A DNA stretch of 64,000 nucleotides from Paracoccus aeridis. Its GTDB lineage: Bacteria; Pseudomonadota; Alphaproteobacteria; Rhodobacterales; Rhodobacteraceae. A program made the position numbers and the translations under genes. The notes under the pieces are model-generated. The model saw only the letters and a list, made by a program, of their open reading frames with translations. It had not been told where the DNA came from and made no database searches. The stretch lies in assembly GCF_004923205.2 (NCBI RefSeq), contig NZ_SELD02000001.1, positions 1 through 64,000 on the forward strand, given 5' to 3'. Of the stretch, positions 56,519-64,000 are shown in pieces. The number at the start of each line of letters is the position of its first letter. The first letter of the stretch is position 1.

Positions 56519-57759
56519 TCGACGGACCCGTCTGGCACCCCTTCACCCAGCACGCGACGGAGCCCGCGCCGCCCGTCGTCCGCCGCACCGAAGGCGCCTA
56601 CATCCACACCGACCGCGGCCGCCTGATCGACGCGGTGTCCAGTTGGTGGGTCATCACCCACGGCCACCGCCACCCGCCGATCATGGACGCGATCCGCGAT
56701 GCGGCCACCCGGCTTGACCAGGTGATCTTCGCCGGGCTGACCCACGACCCGGCGGAACAGCTTGCCGCCGCGCTGGTCCGGCTCGCGCCCGAGGGGCTGA
56801 CCCGCGTGTTCTATTCCGACAGCGGCTCGACCGCCGTCGAGGTCGCGCTGAAGATGGCGCTCGGCTACTGGCGCGCCGCGGACGGGACCGACGCGCACCA
56901 CCGCATCGTGGTGATGGACCGTTCCTATCACGGCGACACCATCGGCACGATGAGCGTGGGCGCGCGTGGGGTCTTCAACGCGGCCTACGGTCCCCTGATG
57001 TTCGACGTGGACAGGATCCCCGTCCCCCGCGCCGACGGGGCGGCGACGCTGGACGCGTTCCGCGCGCTGGCCCGGGGCGGAGAGATCGCGGCCCTGGTCG
57101 TCGAGCCGCTGATCCTCGGGTCCGGCGGGATGCTGATGTACGACGCCGCCGTGCTCGCCGGGCTGCGGCGCATCTGCGACGAACACGGCGTCCTGATGAT
57201 CGCCGACGAGGTGATGACCGGCTGGGGGCGCACCGGTCGGCTGTGGGCCTGCGACCATGCGGGGATCGCGCCGGACATCCTGTGCACCTCGAAGGGGCTG
57301 ACCGGGGGCGCGGTGCCCCTGGCCGCGACGCTCGCCTGCGAGAAGGTCTACCAAGCGCATTACTCGACCGACCGGGCCCGGACGTTCTTCCATTCCTCCA
57401 GCTACACCGCCAATCCGATCGCCTGCGCGGCGGGGCTGGCGAACGTGCGGATCTGGGAGGCGGGCGGGATGCAGCCGGTGCTGGACCGGGTCGCCGCGAT
57501 GCAGGCGGAACGGCTCGCGGCGCTGGCGGCGCGCCCGGGATGGGAAAACCCGCGCCAGCAGGGGACCATCGTGGCGATCGACCTGTCGGTCGGGCAGGCG
57601 GGCTATCTCGCCGAGGACGGGCCGGTGATGCGGGCGCATTTCATGGACCGCGGCGTCCTGCTGCGCCCGCTCGGGAACACGGTCTACGTCATGCCGCCCT
57701 ATTGCGTGAGCGAGGCCGACATGGACGAGATCTGGGCCGCCATCGCCAGCTATCGCTGA
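56515..57759 (+). CDS. bioA: Adenosylmethionine-8-amino-7-oxononanoate aminotransferase
   Basis: 414-aa PLP aminotransferase that makes 7,8-diaminononanoate. WHPFTQH near the N-terminus, SSWWVITHGH, FYSDSGSTAVEVALKMAL, IADEVMTGWGRTG and PLP Lys in CTSKGLTGG. Last gene of the bio operon. No gene for pimeloyl-ACP formation follows. Confidence 0.96.
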   Translation: MIDGPVWHPFTQHATEPAPPVVRRTEGAYIHTDRGRLIDAVSSWWVITHGHRHPPIMDAIRDAATRLDQVIFAGLTHDPAEQLAAALVRLAPEGLTRVFYSDSGSTAVEVALKMALGYWRAADGTDAHHRIVVMDRSYHGDTIGTMSVGARGVFNAAYGPLMFDVDRIPVPRADGAATLDAFRALARGGEIAALVVEPLILGSGGMLMYDAAVLAGLRRICDEHGVLMIADEVMTGWGRTGRLWACDHAGIAPDILCTSKGLTGGAVPLAATLACEKVYQAHYSTDRARTFFHSSSYTANPIACAAGLANVRIWEAGGMQPVLDRVAAMQAERLAALAARPGWENPRQQGTIVAIDLSVGQAGYLAEDGPVMRAHFMDRGVLLRPLGNTVYVMPPYCVSEADMDEIWAAIASYR

Positions 57760-57770
57760 GCGGGCCGGAA

Positions 57771-57804
57771 CGAAGAAGGGCGGCGGGATCATCGCCCGCC
57801 GCCC
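57771..57804 (-). terminator. Terminator between bioA and glutamate dehydrogenase
   Basis: 10-bp perfect stem GGGCGGCGGG (57778-57787) / CCCGCCGCCC (57795-57804). On the minus strand it is followed by TTCTTCGTT, so it best serves the dehydrogenase gene, and may also stop bioA transcripts. Confidence 0.7.
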
Positions 57805-57825
57805 GGACCCATAGCGCCTTCGCGG

Positions 57826-59253
57826 TCAGAGCCCCAGCGAGTGATAGCTTTCCGCGATCCGGCGGATCGACACCATGAAGCCCGCGGTCCGCAGGTCGGG
57901 GACGCGCGGGTCGCTTTCCATCTGCTGGTGCATCTGCTGGAACGCGCCGCGCATCGTGTCGTCCAGACCCGAGCGCACCAGTTCCAGTTCGTTCGCGCCG
58001 GTCAGGTAACGCTGCTTGAACCCCGTCGACAGCGTCCAGCCGAGGCCCCGGTCCGCCGAGAGGCGCTCAAGCTCCTCGACCAGCAGGCGGTGGCGGTCTT
58101 CCTCCTGCCGTCGTTCCAGCCGCCCGAACGAGATGTGGCTGAGGTTCTTGACCCATTCGAAATAGCTCACCGTCACGCCGCCCGCGTTGGCGTACATGTC
58201 GGGCACGATGACGACGCCGCGTTCGCGCAGGATCGCGTCCGCTTCCGCCGTGACCGGACCGTTCGCGGCCTCCACGATCAGCGACGCCTTGACGTTCGCC
58301 GCGTTGCCGGCGTGGATCGCCGCCTCCATCGCGGCGGGGATCAGGACGTCGCAGTCCATTTCCAGCGCCTTGGATCCGTCCGCGTCGTAGGTCGCGCCGG
58401 GGAAGCCCCTGACCCCGCCGGTCGCGCGCATGTGCGCCTGCAGGTCGGCGATGTTCAGCCCGTCCGGGTTCACGACCATCCCGTCCCGCTCGGCCACGGC
58501 GACGATCTTCGCCCCGTCCTCCTGCGACAGGAACTGCGCCGCGTGGAAGCCCACGTTGCCCAGACCCTGCACGATGATCCGCTGCCCTTCGAGCGAGCCC
58601 GACAGGTTCGCGCGCTTCAGGAGGGTGGGCGTGCGGAACACCTCGCGCAGCGCGTACTGGACGCCCCGGCCCGTCGCCTCGACCCGGCCGGCGATCCCGC
58701 CCATGCCCAGGGGCTTGCCGGTGACGCAGCCGCGCGCGTCGATGTCCTCGGGGTGCAGGCGCTTGTAGGCGTCGGCCATCCACGCCATCTCGCGCTCGCC
58801 CGTGCCCATGTCGGGGGCGGGGACGTTCTGGCTGGGCGAGATCAGGCGGCGGCGCGACAGTTCGTAGGTGAAGCGGCGGGTGATCTGTTCCAGCTCCGCC
58901 GGCTCCCACGCGAGCGGGTCGATCCGAAGCCCGCCCTTGGAACCGCCGAACGGCAGTTCGACCAGCGCGCACTTGTAGGTCATCAGCGCCGCCAGCGCCT
59001 CGACCTCGTCCTGGTCGACGTTCATGGCGTAGCGGATGCCGCCCTTCACGGGCTCGTTGTGTTCGGAATGGACCGAGCGGTAGCCGACGAACGTCTGGAT
59101 TTCCCCGCGCAGGCGCACGCCGAACCGGACCGTGTAGGTCGAGTTGCAGACGCGGATCTTCTCGGCAAGTCCCGGAGGCAGGTCCATGAGCGCGACGGCT
59201 TGCGAGAACATGGCATCGACAGAATCGCGGAACGATCCGGCTGAGGTAGTCAT
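57826..59253 (-). CDS. Glutamate dehydrogenase
   Basis: 475-aa NAD(P)-dependent enzyme interconverting glutamate and 2-oxoglutarate. Substrate motif PVKGGIRYAMNV, catalytic Lys in LPFGGSKGG, VPAPDMGTGEREM, and cofactor fold IVQGLGNVGFHAAQ. It has the length of the hexameric Glu/Leu/Phe/Val family plus a C-terminal extension. AAGGAT lies upstream of the ATG. Confidence 0.95.
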   Translation of the reverse strand: MTTSAGSFRDSVDAMFSQAVALMDLPPGLAEKIRVCNSTYTVRFGVRLRGEIQTFVGYRSVHSEHNEPVKGGIRYAMNVDQDEVEALAALMTYKCALVELPFGGSKGGLRIDPLAWEPAELEQITRRFTYELSRRRLISPSQNVPAPDMGTGEREMAWMADAYKRLHPEDIDARGCVTGKPLGMGGIAGRVEATGRGVQYALREVFRTPTLLKRANLSGSLEGQRIIVQGLGNVGFHAAQFLSQEDGAKIVAVAERDGMVVNPDGLNIADLQAHMRATGGVRGFPGATYDADGSKALEMDCDVLIPAAMEAAIHAGNAANVKASLIVEAANGPVTAEADAILRERGVVIVPDMYANAGGVTVSYFEWVKNLSHISFGRLERRQEEDRHRLLVEELERLSADRGLGWTLSTGFKQRYLTGANELELVRSGLDDTMRGAFQQMHQQMESDPRVPDLRTAGFMVSIRRIAESYHSLGL

Positions 59254-59550
59254 GACGTATCCTTGCAGAGGTGAAGGTGGTGGCCGCAGGCTGGCACAAC
59301 TCTGCCCATCCCGGAAGCATCTGGCGCGGGCAATAAGCAGGGCGGCGCGGGCGAAAGGTCAGGTCGGCGCGATGCGGCGCCCGGCCCGCCGGGGTGATCG
59401 CGGCGCGCCCGCAACAACTTGATCGCGCCGTTCCGCGGGCGGGTTCTCAACGTGGGGGCGACCGGGCTATAAGCCTGATGATCGGCCGGAACCCGCGCCT
59501 GCGGCGCCGCCAGAGACCAGACGAAAACCACCAAGCCAACGAAGGATGAC

Positions 59551-59892
59551 ATGTTCCCCAGACTGATCGCCCTGGCGCTCGCCGCCGCGCCTCTCGCCGC
59601 CTGCGCGCCCGCACCGGCTCCGGTCCCGGCCGTTCCCGTCGCCGCGCCGGTCGCCCCGGTCGCCCCGGTCAGCGGCATCGCCGGGCTCGAGGAACGCCAG
59701 CCCGACGCCTGCCACGCGCAGGACTACATCGCGGCGCTGGGCCAGCCCGGTTCGGTCATCCCGTCGCTCGGGGTCACCCGCAAGTACCGCGTGGTCGAGT
59801 ATCGCGGCATCGAGCCGCAGGAATACGACTCGCTGCGCATCGTGTTCCGGCTGGACCAGGCCGGCAACATCTACAACATCGACTGCGGTTGA
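59551..59892 (+). CDS. Lipoprotein with I78-inhibitor-like domain (copy 1)
   Basis: 113-aa lipoprotein (lipobox LAAC) with an Ala/Pro/Val-rich linker and a C-terminal domain (CHAQDYIAALGQPGS, YRVVEYRGIEPQEYDSLRIVF, IYNIDCG) resembling peptidase inhibitor family I78, including the paired Cys. It lies 11 nt before a second I78-type gene. Similarity is looser than in copy 2. Confidence 0.75.
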   Translation: MFPRLIALALAAAPLAACAPAPAPVPAVPVAAPVAPVAPVSGIAGLEERQPDACHAQDYIAALGQPGSVIPSLGVTRKYRVVEYRGIEPQEYDSLRIVFRLDQAGNIYNIDCG

Positions 59893-59903
59893 AGGGAAAG
59901 ACG

Positions 59904-60179
59904 ATGAAACAGCTGCTTCTTGCACTTCCCCTGCTGGCGCTCGCCGGCTGCGTGCAGCCGGTCCCGGTCCCCGTCGAGGAGCCTGACCAGGACCTCTGCC
60001 GCGCCGCGGCGCTGCAAGGGCTTGTCGGGCAGCCGCGCACCGTGCTCAGCACGATGATGCTGCCCGCGGGCTCGCGCGTGATCGAGCCGGGCCAGGCCGT
60101 CACGATGGACTACCGCGCCGACCGCCTGAACGTCGAGATCGGCACCGACGGCCGCATCTCGAAGGTCGGCTGCTACTGA
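59904..60179 (+). CDS. Peptidase inhibitor I78 family lipoprotein (copy 2)
   Basis: 91-aa lipoprotein (MKQLLLALPLLALAGC, lipobox LAGC) with the I78 pattern LCRAAALQGLVGQPRT, RVIEPGQAVTMDYRADRLNVE and a last Cys. I78 proteins inhibit serine proteases, so this may protect the periplasm. I chose the ATG at 59904 (GAAGGGAAAG upstream). Terminator follows. Confidence 0.88.
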   Translation: MKQLLLALPLLALAGCVQPVPVPVEEPDQDLCRAAALQGLVGQPRTVLSTMMLPAGSRVIEPGQAVTMDYRADRLNVEIGTDGRISKVGCY

Positions 60180-60228
60180 TTTCCGCCGGGCGCGGCCGAT
60201 GCCCGCCCGGCGATCACGTGATGCGCAG

Positions 60229-60250
60229 GGGGCCGCGACGCGGCCCCTTT
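60229..60250 (+). terminator. Terminator after the I78 lipoprotein pair
   Basis: Stem GGGGCCGC / GCGGCCCC with loop GAC, followed by TTT. Confidence 0.75.
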
Positions 60251-60289
60251 GCCATTGAACGGCGCGGTGGCTGATGCCACCTTGGCGTC

Positions 60290-60628
60290 ATGCTGATGTC
60301 CGTTCCTCCCTCCGGCCAGCCGCCGGTTCCAGAACAGATCGCCTTCGACCGGGCCGAGCTTTCGATCATCCTGTCGATCTACGGCCGCATGGTCGCCGCG
60401 GGCGAATGGCGCGACTACGCCATGTCGTTCCTGCGCGAGGTGGCGGTGTTCAGCATCTTCCGCCGCGCGGCCGAGACGCCGATCTACCGGATCGAGAAGC
60501 GCCCCAGGCTGCGGGGCGCGCAGGGACAGTACGCGGTGATCGGCATGGACGGGCGGATCCTGAAGCGGGGGCACGACCTGAAGACCGTGCTCCGCGTGTT
60601 CGACGCCAAGCTGATCCGCGCCGTCTGA
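60290..60628 (+). CDS. DUF2794 family protein
   Basis: 112-aa conserved alphaproteobacterial protein of unknown function. Family pattern QIAFDRAELSIILSIYGRMVAAGEWRDYA is split over residues 16-45, followed by IFRRAAETPIYRIEKRP and LKTVLRVFDAKLIRAV. The ATG is not preceded by a good ribosome site; a second ATG lies at 60296. Confidence 0.88.
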   Translation: MLMSVPPSGQPPVPEQIAFDRAELSIILSIYGRMVAAGEWRDYAMSFLREVAVFSIFRRAAETPIYRIEKRPRLRGAQGQYAVIGMDGRILKRGHDLKTVLRVFDAKLIRAV

Positions 60629-60629
60629 C

Positions 60630-60727
60630 CGTCAGGCCTGACCTTCAGGCGCCGACTGCCACGCGCCGATTGTCAGCCCCCGGCCGTCAGCCCCCAACCG
60701 TCAGCCCCGGACCCTCAGGCCTCGACC
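60630..60727. repeat. 14-bp tandem repeat running into the enoyl-CoA hydratase stop codon
   Basis: GTCAGCCCCCGGCC, GTCAGCCCCCAACC, GTCAGCCCCGGACC and CTCAGGCCTCGACC start at 60672, 60686, 60700 and 60714, exactly 14 bp apart; the last is the end of the hydratase gene with its stop. More decayed units extend to about 60630. Confidence 0.8.
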
Positions 60728-61518
60728 GGCTTGATCCGCGCCGCGCTGCCGTCGGCGAAGGCGCGCAGCCGTTCCTTTGCCGCCTCTTGCGTGTTGACCA
60801 CGCCCGCCACGACCGATTCCGCATAGGCCGCGTCCAGCGCCGACATGTTCTGCATGTGCGAGATCGCCGAGCAGATCGCGAAGTTCGACAGCGGCGGGTT
60901 CTGGGCGGCGGCGCGGGCAAGCTCCATCGCCTTCGCCTCGCTGTCGTCCACCAGATACTGGGCAAGGCCCACGTCCACCGCCTCCTGCCCGCGATACAGG
61001 CGCCCGGCCAGCATCATGTCGATCATCCGCGCCTTGCCGATCAGGTCCGCGACCCGGATCGTCGCGCCGCCGCCGGTGAAAAGGCCGCGCTGCCCTTCGG
61101 GCAGGCCGAAATAGGTCGACTGGTCCGCGACCCGGATATGGGCCGCCGAGGCGAGTTCCAGCCCCCCGCCCACGACCGCCCCCTTGAGCGCCGCGATCAC
61201 CGGGACGCCGCCGTATTCCATCTTGTTGAACGCCTCGTGCCAGCGCAGGCAGACATGCATGAAGTCCGAGGCCGACCGATCCGCCTTCCAGTGCTCCACC
61301 AGGTCCAGCCCGGCGCAGAAATGGGTGCCCTCGGCGCGCAGGACGCAGGCGCGGACGCCCGATCGGGGCATCGTGGAGAAGACGTCGATCAGTTCCTCGA
61401 CCGTGGCCTCGTCCAGCGCGTTGCGCTTGGCCGCGCGGTTGAGCGTGACGACCGCGATGCCGTCGGCGTCGACCGTCACGGTCAGGTTCTCAAGGTTCAG
61501 GTCGGACAACTGGCGCAT
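60715..61518 (-). CDS. Enoyl-CoA hydratase/isomerase (crotonase family)
   Basis: 267-aa enzyme of the crotonase fold. [12 protein letters not shown], oxyanion hole [21 protein letters not shown] and [15 protein letters not shown] with a Glu at the usual catalytic place. The exact reaction is not fixed; it could serve fatty-acid or methylthioacryloyl-CoA steps. It lies 4 nt downstream of nothing on its own strand except the AEC gene, which follows at 61523. Confidence 0.93.
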   Translation of the reverse strand: MRQLSDLNLENLTVTVDADGIAVVTLNRAAKRNALDEATVEELIDVFSTMPRSGVRACVLRAEGTHFCAGLDLVEHWKADRSASDFMHVCLRWHEAFNKMEYGGVPVIAALKGAVVGGGLELASAAHIRVADQSTYFGLPEGQRGLFTGGGATIRVADLIGKARMIDMMLAGRLYRGQEAVDVGLAQYLVDDSEAKAMELARAAAQNPPLSNFAICSAISHMQNMSALDAAYAESVVAGVVNTQEAAKERLRAFADGSAARIKPVEA

Positions 61519-61522
61519 GGGA

Positions 61523-62449
61523 TCAGCCTTTCGTGATGGCGTGGATGACGGCGGGGACGGTCAGGATGCTGACCGCCGTGGAAATCAGGATCGCGGCCGA
61601 GGCGCGCTGCTCGGCCACGCGGAAGTGGTGGGCGAGCATGTAGACGTTGCCCGCGACGGGCAGGGCGGCGGCGGCCACCATGATCCCGGCCGGGCTCGGC
61701 GGGACGCCGAAGGCCCAGGCGGCGGCAGCGACGGCGGCGGGGTGCAGGATCAGCTTGGCCGCGCTGAGCCACACCGCGGGGCCGACCCGGCCCACGGGCC
61801 GGGTGGTGAGCGAGGCGCCGATCGCGAACAGCGCGCCGGGCGTGGCGGCGGCGCCCAGGAGCGTCAGGAAGTCGTGCGCGGGCGGCGGCAGCGGCAGGCG
61901 CAGCGCGGCCCACGAAAGCCCCGCCGCCATCGACACGATCATCGGGTTGGTGACCACGCCCTTCAGCGCGGCCGCCAGCGCCCCGATCCCGACCCGCCCG
62001 TGCCGCGCCGCCGCGATGATGAGCGTGATGAGCGTGGAAAAGACGATCATGTCGAGCGTCAGCACCATCAGCACCGGCCCGACCGCGCGTTCCCCCAGCA
62101 GCGCGACCAGCATCGGCACGCCGAGGAACCCGGTGTTCCCGGTCATGCCCACATGCGCCTGCATCGCCGAATCGGCGAGCGGCTGCCCCATCCGGCGCGA
62201 CACGGCGAAGCCAAGGGCCCACAGCGCGCCCGAGCCCACGAGATAGGCCGCGACGAAGCGCGCGTCGAACAGTGCCCGCAGGTCCAGGGTCGCGGCAAAG
62301 CGGAACAGCATCGCCGACAGCGCGAACCAGAACACGAAATGGGTGAGCCAGCGCGTCGCCTCGGCCGGGAAGACGCGGAGCCTGCCGGCCAGCCAGCCCA
62401 GGCCGATCAGCGCGAAGAACGGCAGCGTCTGCAGGAAGATCGCCAGCAC
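61523..62449 (-). CDS. AEC-family transporter (auxin efflux carrier-like)
   Basis: 308-aa membrane protein with about ten helices. [15 protein letters not shown] at the N-terminus, [13 protein letters not shown] and [15 protein letters not shown] match the AEC fold, whose bacterial members move malate or malonate. I chose GTG 62449 with GGGAGGG 8 nt upstream; the frame continues upstream without family similarity. Confidence 0.88.
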   Translation of the reverse strand: MLAIFLQTLPFFALIGLGWLAGRLRVFPAEATRWLTHFVFWFALSAMLFRFAATLDLRALFDARFVAAYLVGSGALWALGFAVSRRMGQPLADSAMQAHVGMTGNTGFLGVPMLVALLGERAVGPVLMVLTLDMIVFSTLITLIIAAARHGRVGIGALAAALKGVVTNPMIVSMAAGLSWAALRLPLPPPAHDFLTLLGAAATPGALFAIGASLTTRPVGRVGPAVWLSAAKLILHPAAVAAAAWAFGVPPSPAGIMVAAAALPVAGNVYMLAHHFRVAEQRASAAILISTAVSILTVPAVIHAITKG

Positions 62450-62520
62450 TCGCCAGCCCTCCCTGCCGTGCCTTCGGCGGCACAGAACCAAATTGCCCGG
62501 CGGCCCGCAAGCGCCTGCTG

Positions 62521-62805
62521 TCAGCCGCGGCGGACGGTGAAGGCGCGGGCGCCGGGTTCGACCGGCTCGACCGAGACCAGCTCGTGCCCGCCCTGGGTGC
62601 AGAAATGCGGCACGTCGATCACCGCCGCGGGATCGGTCGCGACCAGCCGCACGGTCGCGCCCGCGGGCAGCGGCTGCAGCGCCTTGCGCAGCCGCAGCAC
62701 GGGAAGCGGGCACAGCAGGTGTCGCGCGTCGATTTCCAAGGTGCAAGTATCAACGGTCGCAGTATCCACGTCGGCAGTCTCGCCGTCTGTTCCGGCCCCC
62801 GTCAT
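62521..62805 (-). CDS. TusA-like sulfurtransferase
   Basis: 94-aa protein with the sulfur-carrier motif LLCPLPVLRLRKAL (active Cys in CPxP) and a second Cys in HFCTQGGHELV. It has an extra acidic Thr/Asp-rich N-terminus (about 22 residues). TusA proteins carry sulfur for tRNA thiolation or molybdenum-cofactor enzymes. It lies 3 nt after the DUF2478 gene. Confidence 0.9.
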   Translation of the reverse strand: MTGAGTDGETADVDTATVDTCTLEIDARHLLCPLPVLRLRKALQPLPAGATVRLVATDPAAVIDVPHFCTQGGHELVSVEPVEPGARAFTVRRG

Positions 62806-62808
62806 GGG

Positions 62809-63321
62809 TCAGGCGGCGCGCGGACGGACGGCGCCGCGACACCAATCCAGCGCGGCGCCGGGTTCGACCGCCTGCGAGAGGTCGCCCGCGAACTCGGTAA
62901 ACGCGCCCTGGAACTTGGGCGGGACCGCGACCAACACGGGGATGCCGCTGTCCAGCGCCTGCGCGATCAGGTCGCGGAAGCCGCCGCCCTCTGCCTCGAC
63001 CCGGCCGAACTTGTTGACGATGACGAGGTCGGCGCCGCGGTCCAGGACCTTCGCCGCGCGGCCCGCGGCGACGGCCAGCGCGCCGCTGTCGAGCCGGCAG
63101 CCCTGCGAGCCGGACCCGAGCGATTGCGAGATGCGGACGGGCGCGCCGTCGCAGCCCAGCACCGTCAGGTCCATGTCGCAGCTGCAATCCGCGCCGCGTT
63201 CGTGGTTGGTCTGCACCGCACCCGCGAGGCGAAGGCCCTCGGCGGCGAGCGTGGCGGCGATGTCCCCCAGCAGCAGGTCGGCCGCGCCGGGCGCATCGGA
63301 AAGGGTGACGTGAGCCAGCAT
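62809..63321 (-). CDS. DUF2478 family protein (molybdenum-linked)
   Basis: 170-aa protein of a family often found near molybdate-transport and molybdenum-cofactor genes; it has a P-loop-like nucleotidase layout. Visible features are CSCDMDLTVLG, QSLGSGSQGCRLD, LVIVNKFGRVEAEG and GIPVLVAVPP. Divergent from mobA, supporting a molybdenum-related role. Confidence 0.85.
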   Translation of the reverse strand: MLAHVTLSDAPGAADLLLGDIAATLAAEGLRLAGAVQTNHERGADCSCDMDLTVLGCDGAPVRISQSLGSGSQGCRLDSGALAVAAGRAAKVLDRGADLVIVNKFGRVEAEGGGFRDLIAQALDSGIPVLVAVPPKFQGAFTEFAGDLSQAVEPGAALDWCRGAVRPRAA

Positions 63322-63395
63322 GGGTGGATCATAAGGCCGCAGCGGGCGCCCGGCAATGGTTGCGCCCGGGCTGCGTCCGCAGGCAGGATGCGCGG

Positions 63396-63983
63396 ATGGA
63401 CGTTGCGGGGATCATCCTGGCGGGCGGCGCGTCGCGGCGGATGCAGGCGGGCGGCGCGCCGATCGACAAGGCGCTGCTGCCGCTGGGCGGGCGGCCGATG
63501 ATCGCGCACGCGATCGAGCGGCTGGGCTGCGCCCGGGCGATCAGCGCGAACGGCGATCCGGCGCGCTTTGCGGCGTTCGGCCTGCCGGTGCTGGCCGATG
63601 CGGCGCCCGACCGGCCCGGCCCGCTCGCGGGGGTGCTGGCGGGCATGGACTGGGCCGCCGCCCACGGCTTCGCGCGCATCGTGACCGCCGCCGCCGACAC
63701 GCCCTTCGCGCCCCGTGACATGGCGGCGGCGCTGCTGGCGGCGGGCGGCCCGGTTGCGCTTGCGACCCACGAGGGCCGCGATCATCCGACGATGGCCGCG
63801 TGGGACGTGGACCTGCGCGAGACGCTGAGGGCCGCGCTTGCCGAAGGGATGCGGCGGCCCCTGGTCTTCGCCGAAGCCGTGGGCGCCCGCCGCGTGGACT
63901 TCGCCGGGGACGACCCGTTCTTCAACGTCAACACGCCCCGGGACATGGCGCTGGCCGAACGCCGCGCGCGGGGGACCGCCTGA
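63396..63983 (+). CDS. mobA: Molybdenum cofactor guanylyltransferase
   Basis: 195-aa enzyme that joins GMP to molybdopterin. Nucleotide motif GIILAGGASRRM, then a short insert (QAGGAPI) before DKALLPLGG; ANGDPARF, RPGPLAGVLAGMD, AAADTPFAP and the end FFNVNTPRDM are typical. ATG 63396 gives the family N-terminus. mobB or other moco genes may follow beyond the window. Confidence 0.95.
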   Translation: MDVAGIILAGGASRRMQAGGAPIDKALLPLGGRPMIAHAIERLGCARAISANGDPARFAAFGLPVLADAAPDRPGPLAGVLAGMDWAAAHGFARIVTAAADTPFAPRDMAAALLAAGGPVALATHEGRDHPTMAAWDVDLRETLRAALAEGMRRPLVFAEAVGARRVDFAGDDPFFNVNTPRDMALAERRARGTA

Positions 63984-64000
63984 ACTCCTGTGGACATTCC

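Noticed and set aside
60630..60727. CRISPR or small ORF in the 14-bp repeats
   Set aside because: Contiguous 14-bp units without spacers, and no start with a ribosome site.

Overview
The window is very GC-rich (about 70% by eye) and densely packed, with many 1-, 4- and 8-nt start/stop overlaps. Its gene content points to an alphaproteobacterium of the order Rhodobacterales: lepB-rnc-era-DUF1491, pdxJ-(secreted protein)-acpS, a noncatalytic-looking dihydroorotase next to pyrB, etfBA plus ETF-quinone oxidoreductase, an aa3-type oxidase subunit IV, a HIG1-like protein and a CtrA-type flagellar cluster. I cannot name genus or species from the sequence. No rRNA, tRNA, CRISPR array, prophage or insertion sequence was found.

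Layout. 0-6 kb (mostly minus): RND efflux adaptor, DUF1491, era, rnc, lepB and an ABC exporter. 6-9.5 kb: a DUF892 stress-type protein (plus), then a partly decayed stretch with a GFA-family gene, a broken VOC/glyoxalase gene and about 450 bp without a convincing gene, ending at tuf (minus). 9.6-17.8 kb: glycerate kinase, a DUF533/TerB-like protein, cytochrome c-prime with cytochrome b561, parC (minus), a small SH3 protein, an SDR, a HIG1-like protein and a PduO-type cobalamin adenosyltransferase. 17.9-31 kb: etfBA and 3-hydroxybutyryl-CoA dehydrogenase; plsY-pyrC'-pyrB (minus); AlgH family; a DsbD-N-like protein; an unusual uracil-DNA glycosylase; Sua5; an acyl-CoA dehydrogenase with a coupled metallo-beta-lactamase protein; an oxidase subunit IV. 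31-36.7 kb: azlCD, a minisatellite, GNAT, a CaiB-like protein, a catalase-family protein, a membrane protein and greA. 37-43.5 kb: ETF-QO, a TPR protein, ispE, pdxJ, a secreted protein and acpS. 43.5-53.6 kb: flagellar genes, fliFHNP (minus) divergent from fliL, a coiled-coil protein, motE-like, motA, a small secreted protein, flhA, fliR, flhB and a fliJ-like gene. 53.7-57.8 kb: bioBFDA. 57.8-64 kb: glutamate dehydrogenase, two I78-like lipoproteins, DUF2794, an enoyl-CoA hydratase, an AEC transporter, TusA-like, DUF2478 and mobA.

How genes work together. Electrons from the acyl-CoA dehydrogenase can pass through EtfAB to ETF-QO and the quinone pool. The bio genes cover the last four steps of biotin synthesis. 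The flagellar genes encode the MS ring, most of the export gate and the stator. DUF2478 and mobA sit divergently and suggest molybdenum-cofactor work, with TusA next to DUF2478.

Most notable signals. (1) Three exact GGAAC-N16/17-CGTT motifs, the EcfG general-stress sigma consensus, lie directly upstream of the DUF892, DUF533 and SH3 genes. (2) The usual pdxJ-acpS-lepB-rnc-era order is split in a way that one inversion of about 39 kb would restore. (3) Several genes carry short tandem duplications that repeat their own stop codon. (4) An 18-19 bp minisatellite lies between azlC and a GNAT gene. I see no clear sign of a wholly new multi-gene system; the novelty is mostly regulatory and structural.
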